Below are positions 14,794 to 24,372 of a stretch of 45,392 nt of DNA, in pieces. Origin of the DNA: Woeseiaceae bacterium. GTDB taxonomy: Bacteria; Pseudomonadota; Gammaproteobacteria; Steroidobacterales; Woeseiaceae. The stretch spans positions 1-45,392 of the forward strand of contig JABDOQ010000026.1 of NCBI GenBank assembly GCA_013043165.1, given 5' to 3'. Positions within the stretch are counted from its first letter, which is position 1, and each line of letters opens with the position of its first letter. The translations under genes were made by a program, and so were the position numbers. The notes beneath the pieces were generated by a model that had not been told where the DNA came from, did not search any database, and was given only the letters and a program-made list of their open reading frames with translations.

Positions 14794-16244
14794 CAGTCGT
14801 GGTCCTCGACGATCCAGGTATCCTTGCTGCCACCGCCCTGTGAAGAATTCACGACCAGTGAGCCTTTCACCATCGCGACCCGCGTGAGTCCGCCGGCTGT
14901 GACCGAAATCTTTGCGCCCTGCAGAATGAAAGGCCGCAGGTCCAGGTGTCGCGGCTCCAGCGTGTCGTCGCACAGCGTTGGCGCAGTCGATAGCGACAGG
15001 GTCGGCTGCGCGATGTAGTTACGCGGATCTGCTTTCAGCAGCTCGCGGAACTTTTCGTGTTCGGCCTTCGATGCGTGCGGCCCGACGAGCATGCCGTAGC
15101 CGCCCGACTCGTTGGCCGGTTTAACGACAAGGTCGGCGATGTTGTTCAGTACATGATCCAGGTGTTTGCTGTCGGAACATCGCCAGGTCGGGACATTTGG
15201 AATGATCTCGTCCTCACCCATGTAGTAGCGGATGATGTCGGGTACGTACGAGTAAATGACCTTGTCGTCAGCGACGCCGGAGCCTGGCGCATTCGCGAGC
15301 GCGACGTTACCGGCTCGCCAGGCACGCATTATTCCCGGTACGCCGAGCATCGAATCCGGCCTGAATGCCTCGGGATCGATGAACGTATCGTCGATCCTGC
15401 GATAAATGGTGTCGACTCGCTTCAGCCCGTCGATGGTGCGCATGTATACGCAATCGTCATCGTCGACGACGAGGTCGCTGCCCTCGACAAGCTCCACGCC
15501 CATAGTACGTGCGAGATAGCTGTGCTCGAAATACGCCGAGTTGTAAATGCCCGGCGTCAACACGACGATTTCGGGTTTACCGCCGATGTCTGATGGCGCT
15601 ATAGAACGCAGCATCGAACTCAGCGCCGAAGGATATTCACTGACCGGGCGAATTCGATGATTGCGAAAAATCGATGGGAACACACGCTTTATGACATTGC
15701 GATTCTCGAGCATGTAGGAGACGCCCGATGGCACGCGCAAATTGTCCTCGAGCACGTAGATCGTACCGTCGCCATCACGCACGAGGTCGGAACCGCAGAT
15801 GTGTGCCCACACGCCGTGCCGGGGTTTTGCACCGCGGCATGGTGCCAGGTAATTTTTCGAGCTGTCGATGAGTTCGGCCGGGACAATCTTGTCCTTGAGG
15901 ATGCGGCGGTCGTTATACAGGTCGTCGATAAACAGGTTGAGGGCTATTAGCCGTTGCTTGAGGCCCTCTTCCACACGGTCCCATTCGGAGCCTGGCAACG
16001 CACGCGGAATGATATCGAGTGGCCATGCCCGATCGATATTGTCGCCCTCGGAGTAAATTGTGAAGCTGATGCCCATATCGACGATCGTGCTGTCGACAGC
16101 CCGCTGCCGCTCGAGAAGCTCGTCCGGCTGCATCGCGCTGAAATACTCGGCCAACAGCCTGGCGTGCGGACGCGCATTGCCATTCGCAGCTATAAGCTCA
16201 TCGTGAAAACCATCAGCAGAGTAGCTTTTGGAACCGAATTTCAT
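14793..16244 (-). CDS. Circularly permuted ATP-grasp protein
   Basis: 483 residues of the COG2308 type. Seen: MSRRAVDST-like region LLERQRAVDSTIVDMGISFT, the ATP-binding blocks DLVRDGDGTIYVLEDNLRVP and LVVKPANESGGYGMLVGP (Lys and Gly-rich nucleotide loop), and a C-terminal QPTLSLSTAPTL. ATP-grasp enzymes activate a carboxylate as an acyl phosphate and join it to an amine. Here the partner genes (alpha-E, zinc peptidase, Anbu) suggest synthesis and turnover of a peptide modification. It is the first gene of the minus-strand operon. The transglutaminase often found in such clusters is not present in this window. Confidence 0.85.
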   Translation of the reverse strand: MKFGSKSYSADGFHDELIAANGNARPHARLLAEYFSAMQPDELLERQRAVDSTIVDMGISFTIYSEGDNIDRAWPLDIIPRALPGSEWDRVEEGLKQRLIALNLFIDDLYNDRRILKDKIVPAELIDSSKNYLAPCRGAKPRHGVWAHICGSDLVRDGDGTIYVLEDNLRVPSGVSYMLENRNVIKRVFPSIFRNHRIRPVSEYPSALSSMLRSIAPSDIGGKPEIVVLTPGIYNSAYFEHSYLARTMGVELVEGSDLVVDDDDCVYMRTIDGLKRVDTIYRRIDDTFIDPEAFRPDSMLGVPGIMRAWRAGNVALANAPGSGVADDKVIYSYVPDIIRYYMGEDEIIPNVPTWRCSDSKHLDHVLNNIADLVVKPANESGGYGMLVGPHASKAEHEKFRELLKADPRNYIAQPTLSLSTAPTLCDDTLEPRHLDLRPFILQGAKISVTAGGLTRVAMVKGSLVVNSSQGGGSKDTWIVEDHD

Positions 16245-16283
16245 ACCGAATACTCTAACAGTATTCGGAAAAGCGGTGGCCGC

Positions 16284-16745
16284 CTAATCGCGGTCAACGA
16301 GTTTCTGCAAGAACGCTGTATCCTTGTCGACGACTTCCTTGTCTATCGTTTTGAAGGGCTCGAATTTGCACGTTGTCGTCACGGCATCGCGCAACATGCC
16401 GAGGAATCGGGGCGCAGCAACCAGCGCATAACCCCGACAGCTGCCGTCATGTGTGACTCTGCCAATACGCTCGGCAATTTGTTTGGCGAAGGTCATCGCA
16501 ACGTGCTTCTTCGGGTCCGTTTTCTCCTTTGCCATCGTGTGACGGCCGGCACCGAAACTATCGTAGCTGCGACCGCCGCGATCTGCGAGCAGCTCGCCCG
16601 CTTTCTTGCGGCCAGCGGCATTATCGAGTGACAGCAGCTTCTGCAGCGGACCTCGCCTGGTTTTGCGCGTATAAATTATCGCGTGAGACTCGTCCGCGAC
16701 GACAATCCAGTAGGTCTTTTCGGCACGGAGATTTGCATTTGCCAT
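16284..16745 (-). CDS. Host attachment family protein (baeRF-like)
   Basis: 153 residues from ATG 16,745, with GGAGG eight bases upstream. The pattern TYWIVVADESHAIIYTRKTR, then a central GRHTMAKEKTDPKKHVAMTFA and C-terminal YALVAAPRFLGMLRDAV, matches the host attachment protein family, named from Agrobacterium and related to bacterial eRF1-like domains. The name does not define a function here. It is on the same strand as the ATP-grasp gene, whose start it faces with a 39-base gap between its stop and that start, so co-transcription is possible. Confidence 0.7.
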   Translation of the reverse strand: MANANLRAEKTYWIVVADESHAIIYTRKTRRGPLQKLLSLDNAAGRKKAGELLADRGGRSYDSFGAGRHTMAKEKTDPKKHVAMTFAKQIAERIGRVTHDGSCRGYALVAAPRFLGMLRDAVTTTCKFEPFKTIDKEVVDKDTAFLQKLVDRD

Positions 16746-16827
16746 GGTCGCCCCTCCGGGCTGGTTGCCAGGCCCCACTATGAACCCGAACCCCGGTGAT
16801 ACGCAATGCAAAATGTACTTTGCCCGC

Positions 16828-17820
16828 CTATAGTTCGACCATCAGCTTGCCCGTATTACCCCCAGTAAACAGGAGATTAATGCCCTCGATAGCACTTTCC
16901 AGCCCACTCAGCGTGTGGGCGCGATACTTGAGCTTTCCGGCCTTGTAATAGCCCAGCAGTTTTACGGACATCGCCGGCACCGCATCCCAATGATCGGGCA
17001 TGGCAAATCCGGTCATTGTCAGGCGGCGCCGGATCATGTTCATCCAGTTGGGGCCCGCCGACGGTTTGTCGGTATTGTAATCAGCGATCATGCCGCAGAC
17101 TACGATTCGGCCGTGAACGTTCATTCGATAAAACGTGATGTGTTGCACGGCACCGCCGGTATTTTCAAAATAAATGTCAACGCCGTCCGGCGTCGCGTCC
17201 TTGAGCTCGCGTGCCAGATCATCGGATTTATAGTTGATGGCCTTGTCAAAACCGAGTTCATCTTCAAGCCAGCGACACTTGTCATCGGTGCCGGCCGTCC
17301 CTATCACTCGCAGTCCTTCCGCTTTGGCGATCTGCCCCACCATCGAGCCAACTGAACCGGCCGCGCCGGAAACCACGAGCGTTTCGCCGGCCTTGGGCTT
17401 CGCGATCTCCATGAGCCCCTGGTAAGCCGTCAGTCCGGGCAGTGACAGTACGCAGAGCACCGCCTCGGCCGATATCTCCGGCGGTAGTTTGTTCAGACCC
17501 TGGCCCTTGCTGACGGCGTACTCGGTCCAGCCGATCATGCCCTGTACTCTGTCGCCAACCGAGAATTCCCTGTTCCTTGACTCGATCACCTCGGCCACGC
17601 CGCTCGAGCGCATCACCTCGCCCAACTCGACCGGTGGGATATAGCTGTTCCGGTCTTCGGTCATCCAGCCTTTCATCGCGGGATCCAGCGACATGTGCGT
17701 CTGTTTAAGCAGGATCTCGCCATCTTTGATTTTCGGAGTCTCAAGTGTCACCGTCTCAAAGAGATCCGGCGTGATGTTTATTTTCGGTCGCTTGACGAGT
17801 TTTATGGCTTTGTACTGCAT
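16828..17820 (-). CDS. NADP-dependent oxidoreductase (MDR, CurA/PTGR-like)
   Basis: 330 residues of the medium-chain dehydrogenase/reductase superfamily without the structural zinc Cys. The N-terminal domain contains LDPAMKGWM and the GRVQGM-like turn (VGDRVQGMIGW). The Rossmann loop is VSGAAGSVGSMVGQIAK, followed by GTAGTDDKCRWL, and NTGG near YFENTGGAVQ is characteristic of leukotriene B4 dehydrogenase and curcumin reductase relatives. It would reduce alpha,beta-unsaturated carbonyl compounds with NADPH. It stands alone, with no operon partner. Confidence 0.85.
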   Translation of the reverse strand: MQYKAIKLVKRPKINITPDLFETVTLETPKIKDGEILLKQTHMSLDPAMKGWMTEDRNSYIPPVELGEVMRSSGVAEVIESRNREFSVGDRVQGMIGWTEYAVSKGQGLNKLPPEISAEAVLCVLSLPGLTAYQGLMEIAKPKAGETLVVSGAAGSVGSMVGQIAKAEGLRVIGTAGTDDKCRWLEDELGFDKAINYKSDDLARELKDATPDGVDIYFENTGGAVQHITFYRMNVHGRIVVCGMIADYNTDKPSAGPNWMNMIRRRLTMTGFAMPDHWDAVPAMSVKLLGYYKAGKLKYRAHTLSGLESAIEGINLLFTGGNTGKLMVEL

Positions 17821-17942
17821 GATGATTTGATATCCCGGCTGATTAGGTGGCTAACCGATAGTACAGGGAATTGTCGGTTGAAACTTTCCGGTCAGACTAT
17901 GATCATAGAATTCTGGCAGGCACGCACTCTCGAAGGCCAAAA

Positions 17943-18407
17943 ATGATCAAACGATTAATCGATCAGGTCGTTAATGCGATCGCGACACCTCAAACCGCCG
18001 AGTCAGGCGCCGAAGAGCGTGATGCCGCGGTGCGCCTGGCCACGGCCGTTCTGATGATCGACGTCGCTCGCGCAGATCATGTATTTGACGAAAGCGAGTT
18101 CGACCGCATCCTTGAACTGGTACGTGCACACTTCAGGCTCGAGCCTGAAGATGCCGCGCAGCTGGTTATTGCAGCCAACGAGCGGTCTGATGAGGCGGTG
18201 TCGGCGTATGAATTCACTCAGCTCCTGCACGAACACCTTAATGAGGACGAGAAAGCACGTATCGTTTCCTTACTCTGGCAGATTGCCTATGCCGATGGGC
18301 AGCTCGACAAGTATGAGGACGCTTTCGTGCTCAAGATCAGCGACCTGCTGTACGTCAGTCGCGGACGGGTAATGCGCCTGAAGCACGATGCCAAACAGAG
18401 CGCCTGA
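17943..18407 (+). CDS. TerB family protein
   Basis: 154 residues from ATG 17,943. Two helical repeats with acidic patches, RLATAVLMIDVARADHVFDESEFDRI and RIVSLLWQIAYADGQLDKYEDAFV, show the paired DxxxDxxE-like motif of TerB-type domains, which bind divalent metals. These proteins are widespread; only a minority belong to tellurite-resistance clusters, and no other ter genes are nearby, so resistance should not be assumed. It is a cytosolic protein with no signal peptide, divergent from the MDR gene. Confidence 0.75.
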   Translation: MIKRLIDQVVNAIATPQTAESGAEERDAAVRLATAVLMIDVARADHVFDESEFDRILELVRAHFRLEPEDAAQLVIAANERSDEAVSAYEFTQLLHEHLNEDEKARIVSLLWQIAYADGQLDKYEDAFVLKISDLLYVSRGRVMRLKHDAKQSA

Positions 18408-18421
18408 CGACCGCGCTGCGC

Positions 18422-20068
18422 TCAGTGAACAATCTCGTCGTCGAGGCCCGTCATTTCCCAGCGGCCAAGCGATATTGGAATGCTGTCAATGGCATTGAGC
18501 CGATCGAAAAACGTCTTTAACTGAAAATCTTCGCCCCGTTGTTCAAGCTGCTTCGCATAGTCGGCCAGCGTATTTTCCAGCAGGTACTTGCCCGTGACGT
18601 AGCTGGTGCCGTATCCGGGCTGTCGTAAATACAGATGCTGTTCAAAAATGAGCAGCTCCTTCTCGGTTTTCATCCAACCCCGTGGCGTCCAGTTCATGTG
18701 CACGGTGCCGGCTTCTGCCATCGTCATTTCATTCGCGTGTGCGTACAGCGAACCCAGTCCGCGAGCTGCGCGCTGTGCCAGCATTATCCACACGAGCTCG
18801 CGTGAACGAGGGCTGTCGTCGTAAAGTCCCGCGTGCATGAACATTTCTTCGACACCGGTCGCCGTACCTTCATTGCGGCTGTCAAAAATATTGTAAAGCA
18901 GTGCACCCTGCCGTATCGGGCTCTCATGCGGATCGTGATCCATGCGCGCCAGCTCAAACCAATGGTAGAAGTGCGTAAACAGCGGAGCTGGATCATAGTG
19001 CGCGGCGATCCAGAAGAAATTCCGTGTTTTCTCCGGCACGAATGAACCAGCTTGCTCGCGAAGCGCCGGTTCCATGTAATCGGTGATCGTAATGATGTTT
19101 TTGTCTTTTAGAAACTTCATGATGCGCTCAATCGCATCGTTTGCCATGCTGTCATACTCGTCGGGTGTGCTCGCAGAAACCATTGGTGGCAGGTCGCGAT
19201 TTCGTTGTTCCTCGAGTTTCAACGACGACCAGGCACGGGCCAGCTCACGTTTCAATAATCGGACCTCGTCTTGCCAGCTCAGCGGCACGAGGTGAACGTT
19301 TTGCTGGTACCACGTGTAATTGTCCTTGCCGATTCCGGACGGCCCCGTTTTCGACTCGGCCTCCGCTTCGAGCCAATCGATCAGTTCCTCGGTGGCGGTT
19401 TTCGCGGCCGCAATGATCTTCAGAAGCTCGTCGCTCGCTGAATCACCGACCTTCTCTGCTATTTCGTCGAGTCCCTCGCGCTGCTGGCGTATATCCCGGA
19501 TTCCCGCAATCCACAGCTCACGCGCATTGCCATTGAGGTTGCCCTGCGCCTGCTTCATCAGCGGCGGAATGACCGCCAACTCGTTGCTTAATCGCTGCTG
19601 TTCAGCATCGCCCAGCGGGAATTCGTAGGTCCACACTTCGACCAAAGCATGGTGCGTCGGGCCCTCGTGTGCCGGAACGTCGCTCCGATAAGTCCAGACC
19701 GTGTTGTAAAACGCGGGATCGCGGGCCCAGGGCTGCAAGACCCGCTGGTTAAAGTCGTAACCATTCATTTCGGCGCGTACCAGGTGCCAGTCCACCTGTT
19801 GCGGAATCGGCCATTTGCCTGTTTCAAAGGACTGCAGACGTGCGCGCAAGGCGAGGTAATCAGCTTGCCGTGCCGCAAAGCCGGCGGCCGTGTAGTCGGG
19901 AGCGCCGTCGAGCAGCGGTGGCGACTCGAACTCACGCCAATCGGCAAACAATGTCAGCAGATCATCGTAGTCGAAGTTGCGTCGAGTGTCGGCGTTTGAC
20001 ACGTTTCCTGCCAGGAGAACAGCAATACAGGCTGCAAAGAATACAGTAACAAACTTTGAAATCGCCAT
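18422..20068 (-). CDS. Secreted DUF885-like protein
   Basis: 548 residues with a clear signal peptide ([20 protein letters not shown], cleavage near SNA-DT). It is helical throughout. The pattern [21 protein letters not shown], later [20 protein letters not shown] and a C-terminal [13 protein letters not shown], recalls the DUF885 family of periplasmic proteins related to gluzincin peptidases. However, I do not find the usual HExxH-type segment, so it may be inactive as a peptidase or belong to a diverged branch. It has no operon partner. I am moderately sure of the family and unsure of the function. Confidence 0.6.
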   Translation of the reverse strand: MAISKFVTVFFAACIAVLLAGNVSNADTRRNFDYDDLLTLFADWREFESPPLLDGAPDYTAAGFAARQADYLALRARLQSFETGKWPIPQQVDWHLVRAEMNGYDFNQRVLQPWARDPAFYNTVWTYRSDVPAHEGPTHHALVEVWTYEFPLGDAEQQRLSNELAVIPPLMKQAQGNLNGNARELWIAGIRDIRQQREGLDEIAEKVGDSASDELLKIIAAAKTATEELIDWLEAEAESKTGPSGIGKDNYTWYQQNVHLVPLSWQDEVRLLKRELARAWSSLKLEEQRNRDLPPMVSASTPDEYDSMANDAIERIMKFLKDKNIITITDYMEPALREQAGSFVPEKTRNFFWIAAHYDPAPLFTHFYHWFELARMDHDPHESPIRQGALLYNIFDSRNEGTATGVEEMFMHAGLYDDSPRSRELVWIMLAQRAARGLGSLYAHANEMTMAEAGTVHMNWTPRGWMKTEKELLIFEQHLYLRQPGYGTSYVTGKYLLENTLADYAKQLEQRGEDFQLKTFFDRLNAIDSIPISLGRWEMTGLDDEIVH

Positions 20069-20232
20069 GCGAACACATCGTTGGTGTCGAGCATCGGGGC
20101 CTGCAATGAGACTGCCGATGGCTGCCCGGAATCGGTAAGTCTAATAGCTGACGTGGCCGAGGAATAGCGAAGCACATCTGTCAATAGCGACCATGGGCGG
20201 CGCGCAGCCGTTATGCCTATATACTTCGGCGC

Positions 20233-21417
20233 ATGCACATCGATCCCGTCCTGCCAATCATAGTCGGCGCCATTCTCGCCATACTCTTTATCGGTTTCGT
20301 GATGCGGGCGTTGCGACAGCCTCAGATAGTAGGTTATCTCATCGCCGGCCTTCTGATCGGACCGTATGGTCTCGGGCTGCTGCAGGACCCTGAGCTGATC
20401 GGCCGCATCGGCGGCCTCGGTTTGATCGTTTTGCTTTTTTTCATCGGCATGGAGGCGTCGCCCCACAGCCTCCTTAGCCGCTGGCGGCTGGCTATTTTCG
20501 GAGTCATTCTGCAGGTAGGTGTGACGATTGCCGCTGTCTGGGCGATCGCGCTGTTTTACGAGTGGTCCTGGTCGAAAATCTTAATCCTCGGCTTCGTCAT
20601 CAGCCTGAGCAGCACGGCGGTGGTGCTGAAGCTGCTCAAGGACTGGAACGAACTCGATACGCAAACCGGGCAGAACGTTCTCGTCGTCCTGCTGGCGCAG
20701 GACATGGCGCTGGTGCCCATGATAATCGTCATCAACATGATGGGCGGTGAGGAGGTTGCCACGAGCGAGCTCCTGGCGCAGCTGCTGGGCGCGGTCCTGC
20801 TTATCGGTATTGCTACCTGGGTCTTTACGCGAGACCACATACGGTTGCCGTTCGCCGCGAAATTACGCTCGGACCACGAACTGCAGGTGTTCGCTGCGCT
20901 GCTGCTGTGCCTGAGCCTGGCGCTTATTTCCGGCGAGCTGGGACTCTCGACTGCGCTGGGCGCTTTCGTTGCCGGGCTGGTGGTCAGTTCTGCACGCGAA
21001 ACGGACTGGGTACACCGTAACCTCGAGCCGTTCCGGGTTGTTTTTGTCGCCGCGTTTTTCGTGTCGGTCGGTATGCTTATCGATGTTGACTACGTGCGTG
21101 GCAATGTTTTACACCTAAGCCTGCTCGTCATCCTGATCGTCGTCATCAACACGGTTCTCAATGCAGCAATATTGCGGCTGCTGGGCTCCTCGTGGCGTCG
21201 CGCAGGCTATGCCGGCGCCCTGCTGTCACAGATCGGTGAATTCAGCTTCATCCTTGCTGCGCTGGCGCACACGGAGAAAATATTGCCCGATGACGACTAC
21301 CGCCTGATCGTCGCTGTAATCGCTATCAGCCTGATGCTCAGTCCGGCATGGATCGGTCTGTGCAAGGTCATGCTCAGCCACCCCGAGGGCAACCCGGACC
21401 AGCCCCGGACCACCTGA
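20233..21417 (+). CDS. Cation:proton antiporter (CPA2 family)
   Basis: 394 residues, about twelve transmembrane helices, beginning with VLPIIVGAILAILFIGFVMR. QPQIVGYLIAGLLIGPYGLG is the CPA2 signature and SLSSTAVVLKLL is the ion-pathway region. ALISGELGLSTALGAFVAGL carries the conserved Gly-Ala-Phe. It exchanges monovalent cations (K+ or Na+) for protons across the inner membrane. It lacks the C-terminal TrkA-N/RCK domain found in KefB and KefC, so it is a short form. The ATG at 20,233 has no strong ribosome site; TATATA at 20,218-20,223 could give a near-leaderless transcript. Confidence 0.85.
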   Translation: MHIDPVLPIIVGAILAILFIGFVMRALRQPQIVGYLIAGLLIGPYGLGLLQDPELIGRIGGLGLIVLLFFIGMEASPHSLLSRWRLAIFGVILQVGVTIAAVWAIALFYEWSWSKILILGFVISLSSTAVVLKLLKDWNELDTQTGQNVLVVLLAQDMALVPMIIVINMMGGEEVATSELLAQLLGAVLLIGIATWVFTRDHIRLPFAAKLRSDHELQVFAALLLCLSLALISGELGLSTALGAFVAGLVVSSARETDWVHRNLEPFRVVFVAAFFVSVGMLIDVDYVRGNVLHLSLLVILIVVINTVLNAAILRLLGSSWRRAGYAGALLSQIGEFSFILAALAHTEKILPDDDYRLIVAVIAISLMLSPAWIGLCKVMLSHPEGNPDQPRTT

Positions 21418-21439
21418 TCGCGGCGCACGCCGGCGTCGC

Positions 21440-21784
21440 TCAGCGGCGGGTGCTGAATTCGTTGATGTCGAGCCGGTAGTCCTTGCCGTCCGTAAGCGCA
21501 AGAAATTTCCGGTCGATGGTTTCGTAGCCGAGGTCGTCGATGTTCACCGACTCCGGAATGATATTGACGATGTAGCCGCTTTCCGCCAGGTTCATGATCG
21601 TGGTACGCGGTACGTCTTTTTTTACGTACTGCGCCTTCATTTCATCGTAGATGAAGGCGTAACCCGTGGCACGCACTATCGCTCCCATGGCCGTGTCGAC
21701 TTTACCGATGAAATGACGCTGCACCTGGTTTTCATAATGTCGGCGCATGACGACGTGAAACTTTTCATTCGCGTTAACAATCAC
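21440..21784 (-). CDS. Conserved small protein of unknown function
   Basis: 114 residues from a GTG at 21,784 with AAGGA eight bases upstream. It is soluble, with no Cys and no signal, and reads as a compact alpha/beta fold (FHVVMRRHYENQVQRHFIGK at the start, ESGYIVNIIPESVNIDDL in the middle). I do not recognise the family. Its start overlaps the end of the metzincin protease gene by 11 bases, so the two are translationally coupled. The overlap and good ribosome site argue that it is real. Confidence 0.6.
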   Translation of the reverse strand: MIVNANEKFHVVMRRHYENQVQRHFIGKVDTAMGAIVRATGYAFIYDEMKAQYVKKDVPRTTIMNLAESGYIVNIIPESVNIDDLGYETIDRKFLALTDGKDYRLDINEFSTRR

Positions 21785-23792
21785 GAGACGGATCCTTCAT
21801 CAAGTATGGTGTGCCTCGATTTCCAGATGCGTGTATCAGAATTGCCGACAGAATCAGGAGCAACAGCGACAGCCCTCCAATAGAGCCACCGCCACTCTCG
21901 CCTGGCGAGCCGCTCACGGCTGTACCGACGTTTATCTGACCGCTGGCGTTGTTGTTCGACGGCGCGCGATCCGTCTCGGCAGCGCTGACGGCCATCGAAT
22001 AAGACTGGCTCCCCTCGCTGGTGCCGGTGATCCCCAATTGCAGGGTGCTGTTCGATTGTGCCGCCAGGCTGCCGGCCTGGCAGGTCACCCTGTTGCTATC
22101 GATACTGCAGCTACCCGGCGGCCAGCTGGCACTATTAATAGTTATATCGGCATTTGGCGTTACCGTCAGTGTGACGTTCGTCGCCGCGATGGGTGAACGA
22201 TTCTCAATGCCGGGACGGATCGTAGCGTTGGCATCAAGCGCGACTTGCGTCGTAGCTGCCGCCGTGGCAACCAGGTCGACAGCCGAGTTTATCGTGAGCC
22301 GCGATGTTGCCTGGTTGTTGTTGCCATTGTCATCGACATCGGCCGTGACCGTTGCAACAAAATCGACATTGCCGACGGCTGTCGTTTCGGCCGTAATGGT
22401 GACTGTTTCGCCGGACCCGGCCGCAATGGACCCAATCGCGCAGCTAACCGCGCCGCCGCCACTGCTGCAGTTACCGGCCGATACCGACACCGAATTCAGG
22501 TCCACGCCCGAAGGGATCGTTACGTTTACATTGACGCCACTGGCATCGTCCGTGCCGATGCTGTTCGCATCAAACTCGACGGTTACAGGGTCTCCAAGAA
22601 GTACGGACGAGGACTGGCTGGTGGCCACGATGGCGACATCGGTACCAGGCATTGCGGAAATGCACGACGCGCGATTTACGTCATCCTGCATTTGCGTGAT
22701 GCTACAGGCAGAAAATTCGTCGCTGCCGTTGATTCGCGGCGCCATCAGGAAATCGCCCGTTACCGACTCGCAGGCTGAGCCGCTGGTACCGTCATGCGGC
22801 GCGCCGAAATTGTGGCCGATCTCGTGTGCGGCAATCAGGCTGTCCATCGTTGTGCCATGCGTACCCTGAGTAATGCCGGCAGCATAGCGTTGACTGCAAA
22901 GCGCTCCCGTGTACGCAATGCCGACGGTGCTGGTGTCGAGGTTTCGGCCTGTAAACAGGTGCGTCAGACCATTGGCATATTGCTCGGGCGTTGAGGCTCG
23001 GTAGTCAGTCAGTTCATCCAGCAACAGGCCGGAATCCGTTTCATCGGTAAAAGGGTCATCGTTTGCTGCGAACGTATCGATGCGATTGACGTTCAGCTGC
23101 ACACCGAGCTGCATGCTGAAAATACCGTCGACATTGTTCATTCTGGTCGTGATTGCCGCACCGGCACCCAGTAGCTGTGAACTCGTAAATTCGTAGTCGC
23201 CGATCACGGCGAAGTCAATTTGCGACGTCGCCCCCGAAGCCTGCGACGTTACGGCCGCTACCTCGTAAAGAACGGCCTTGGCCAGCTCAGCGGCGTTTTT
23301 TGCGGGTCCGATATCGGAACATGCCAACATTCCAGGCGGGATCTGCAGGTCGCTAAGGCGATAAATAAAGGCCTCTTCCATGCCCGTAGCAGCATTTCTT
23401 TTGACATCTATCGCCAGCAGTTCGGTGCCGTCCCAGAGCATGCCTCGAGGCACGTCGTTGGCGATGACCAGGCGAACCCACGAGTTCGGAACGTCGGCGA
23501 TATCACCGCGGTAAATTTCGTAACGGCCGTCCAGCGCCGCGCGCTGAACCGTGTCGAGAAGGGCTCGGTTTACTTCGAGGTTGATGTCATAGCGCTTGCC
23601 AAAAGCATCGAAACTGAGCGACCGGGCCGCGGCGCCAGGTTTCTGCTGGTCCGGGGATGTCGCATGCGCCATGCGAAGCTGTTCAAGCGGCTCCTGGTAA
23701 AGGATCTTTATGCCGTCATTCGCCTGTGCGATCGGCAGCAGGAATACCAAACCGACGAACACCGTCGCAACTCTCAAAATGTAGGTTCGCAT
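21774..23792 (-). CDS. Secreted metzincin protease (M12 type), GlyGly-CTERM-like
   Basis: 672 residues: a signal peptide (MRTYILRVATVFVGLVFLLP), a propeptide-like region, and a reprolysin-like zinc domain with HEIGHNFGAPHD (H323, E324, H327, H333). Two or three Ala/Thr-rich beta domains of DUF11/CARDB style follow (PVTVEFDANSIGTDD; the VDLVATAAATTQ repeat). Near the C-terminus SGGGSIGGLSLLLLILSAIL resembles the GlyGly-CTERM sorting signal processed by rhombosortase, but about 20 further residues follow instead of the usual short basic tail. It is exported, probably surface-linked or released, and acts on extracellular protein. Confident on the protease domain, less on sorting. Confidence 0.8.
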   Translation of the reverse strand: MRTYILRVATVFVGLVFLLPIAQANDGIKILYQEPLEQLRMAHATSPDQQKPGAAARSLSFDAFGKRYDINLEVNRALLDTVQRAALDGRYEIYRGDIADVPNSWVRLVIANDVPRGMLWDGTELLAIDVKRNAATGMEEAFIYRLSDLQIPPGMLACSDIGPAKNAAELAKAVLYEVAAVTSQASGATSQIDFAVIGDYEFTSSQLLGAGAAITTRMNNVDGIFSMQLGVQLNVNRIDTFAANDDPFTDETDSGLLLDELTDYRASTPEQYANGLTHLFTGRNLDTSTVGIAYTGALCSQRYAAGITQGTHGTTMDSLIAAHEIGHNFGAPHDGTSGSACESVTGDFLMAPRINGSDEFSACSITQMQDDVNRASCISAMPGTDVAIVATSQSSSVLLGDPVTVEFDANSIGTDDASGVNVNVTIPSGVDLNSVSVSAGNCSSGGGAVSCAIGSIAAGSGETVTITAETTAVGNVDFVATVTADVDDNGNNNQATSRLTINSAVDLVATAAATTQVALDANATIRPGIENRSPIAATNVTLTVTPNADITINSASWPPGSCSIDSNRVTCQAGSLAAQSNSTLQLGITGTSEGSQSYSMAVSAAETDRAPSNNNASGQINVGTAVSGSPGESGGGSIGGLSLLLLILSAILIHASGNRGTPYLMKDPSRDC

Positions 23793-23948
23793 CCGAGCAC
23801 CTAAACACTGGATTTGTCAGTGTTCCAGCTTTGCAGAAAAGCGGCTCTCGAAACAGGGCATGCGTCGTCGCTCATTGGCGACAGCGCCCCAAAAAGCGAG
23901 CGCTGGTTCTCATTTTCAGGAACTTCTCGCCGGCCCGGCGAAATTTCG

Positions 23949-24347
23949 CTAGGAATCGGGTCCCGTAAATCGCAGGGCACAATCGGCCAATTTAGCGCTT
24001 CGCACGAAGGTGTCGTGCTGATCGGCAGTCAATAAATAACGCTGCTTTGCGTGCACGACGACGAACCAGTCATCCAGGCGCTGGTCTTCATCGGTGACCA
24101 GCAGCAAACGGCCTCTGTCGATTCGATACGTGCCGCTCCGCGGAAAACCGGGAAACGGTTTGGCAACGGTGCCATCGTTTTCGACAACGCGTTCATCGGT
24201 GAACCGGCGCCATTCGAAGCGACCGTCCCTCAGTTCGATCCTGTCGCCCTCATAAGCAATGCAAGCCGGCTCGTAGAGTCCGTCGTGACCGGCACATGCC
24301 GCCAGCAACAGCGTCAGAGCGGTCAAAGCCGTACGAATAATAGTCAC
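23949..24347 (-). CDS. Small putative lipoprotein, unknown function
   Basis: 132 residues from a GTG at 24,347 with GGAGGAA ten bases upstream. MTIIRTALTALTLLLAACAG is a lipoprotein signal with lipobox LAAC, so the mature protein would be anchored by its N-terminal Cys. The rest is a small beta-rich domain (GRFEWRRFTDERVVENDGTV and a GTYRIDRGRLLLVTDED strand). I recognise no family; it looks like a periplasmic sensor-like barrel of unknown purpose. It is the last gene of the minus-strand group ArsR-DUF302-lipoprotein, 25 bases after DUF302. Confidence 0.6.
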   Translation of the reverse strand: MTIIRTALTALTLLLAACAGHDGLYEPACIAYEGDRIELRDGRFEWRRFTDERVVENDGTVAKPFPGFPRSGTYRIDRGRLLLVTDEDQRLDDWFVVVHAKQRYLLTADQHDTFVRSAKLADCALRFTGPDS

Positions 24348-24372
24348 GTTTCGGGTTCCTCCGGGGTCGCGT

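Noticed and set aside
22021..22869. 282-codon plus-strand frame opposite the metzincin protease
   Set aside because: Shadow of the Ala/Thr-rich repeat domains; hydrophobic appearance comes from codon complementarity.
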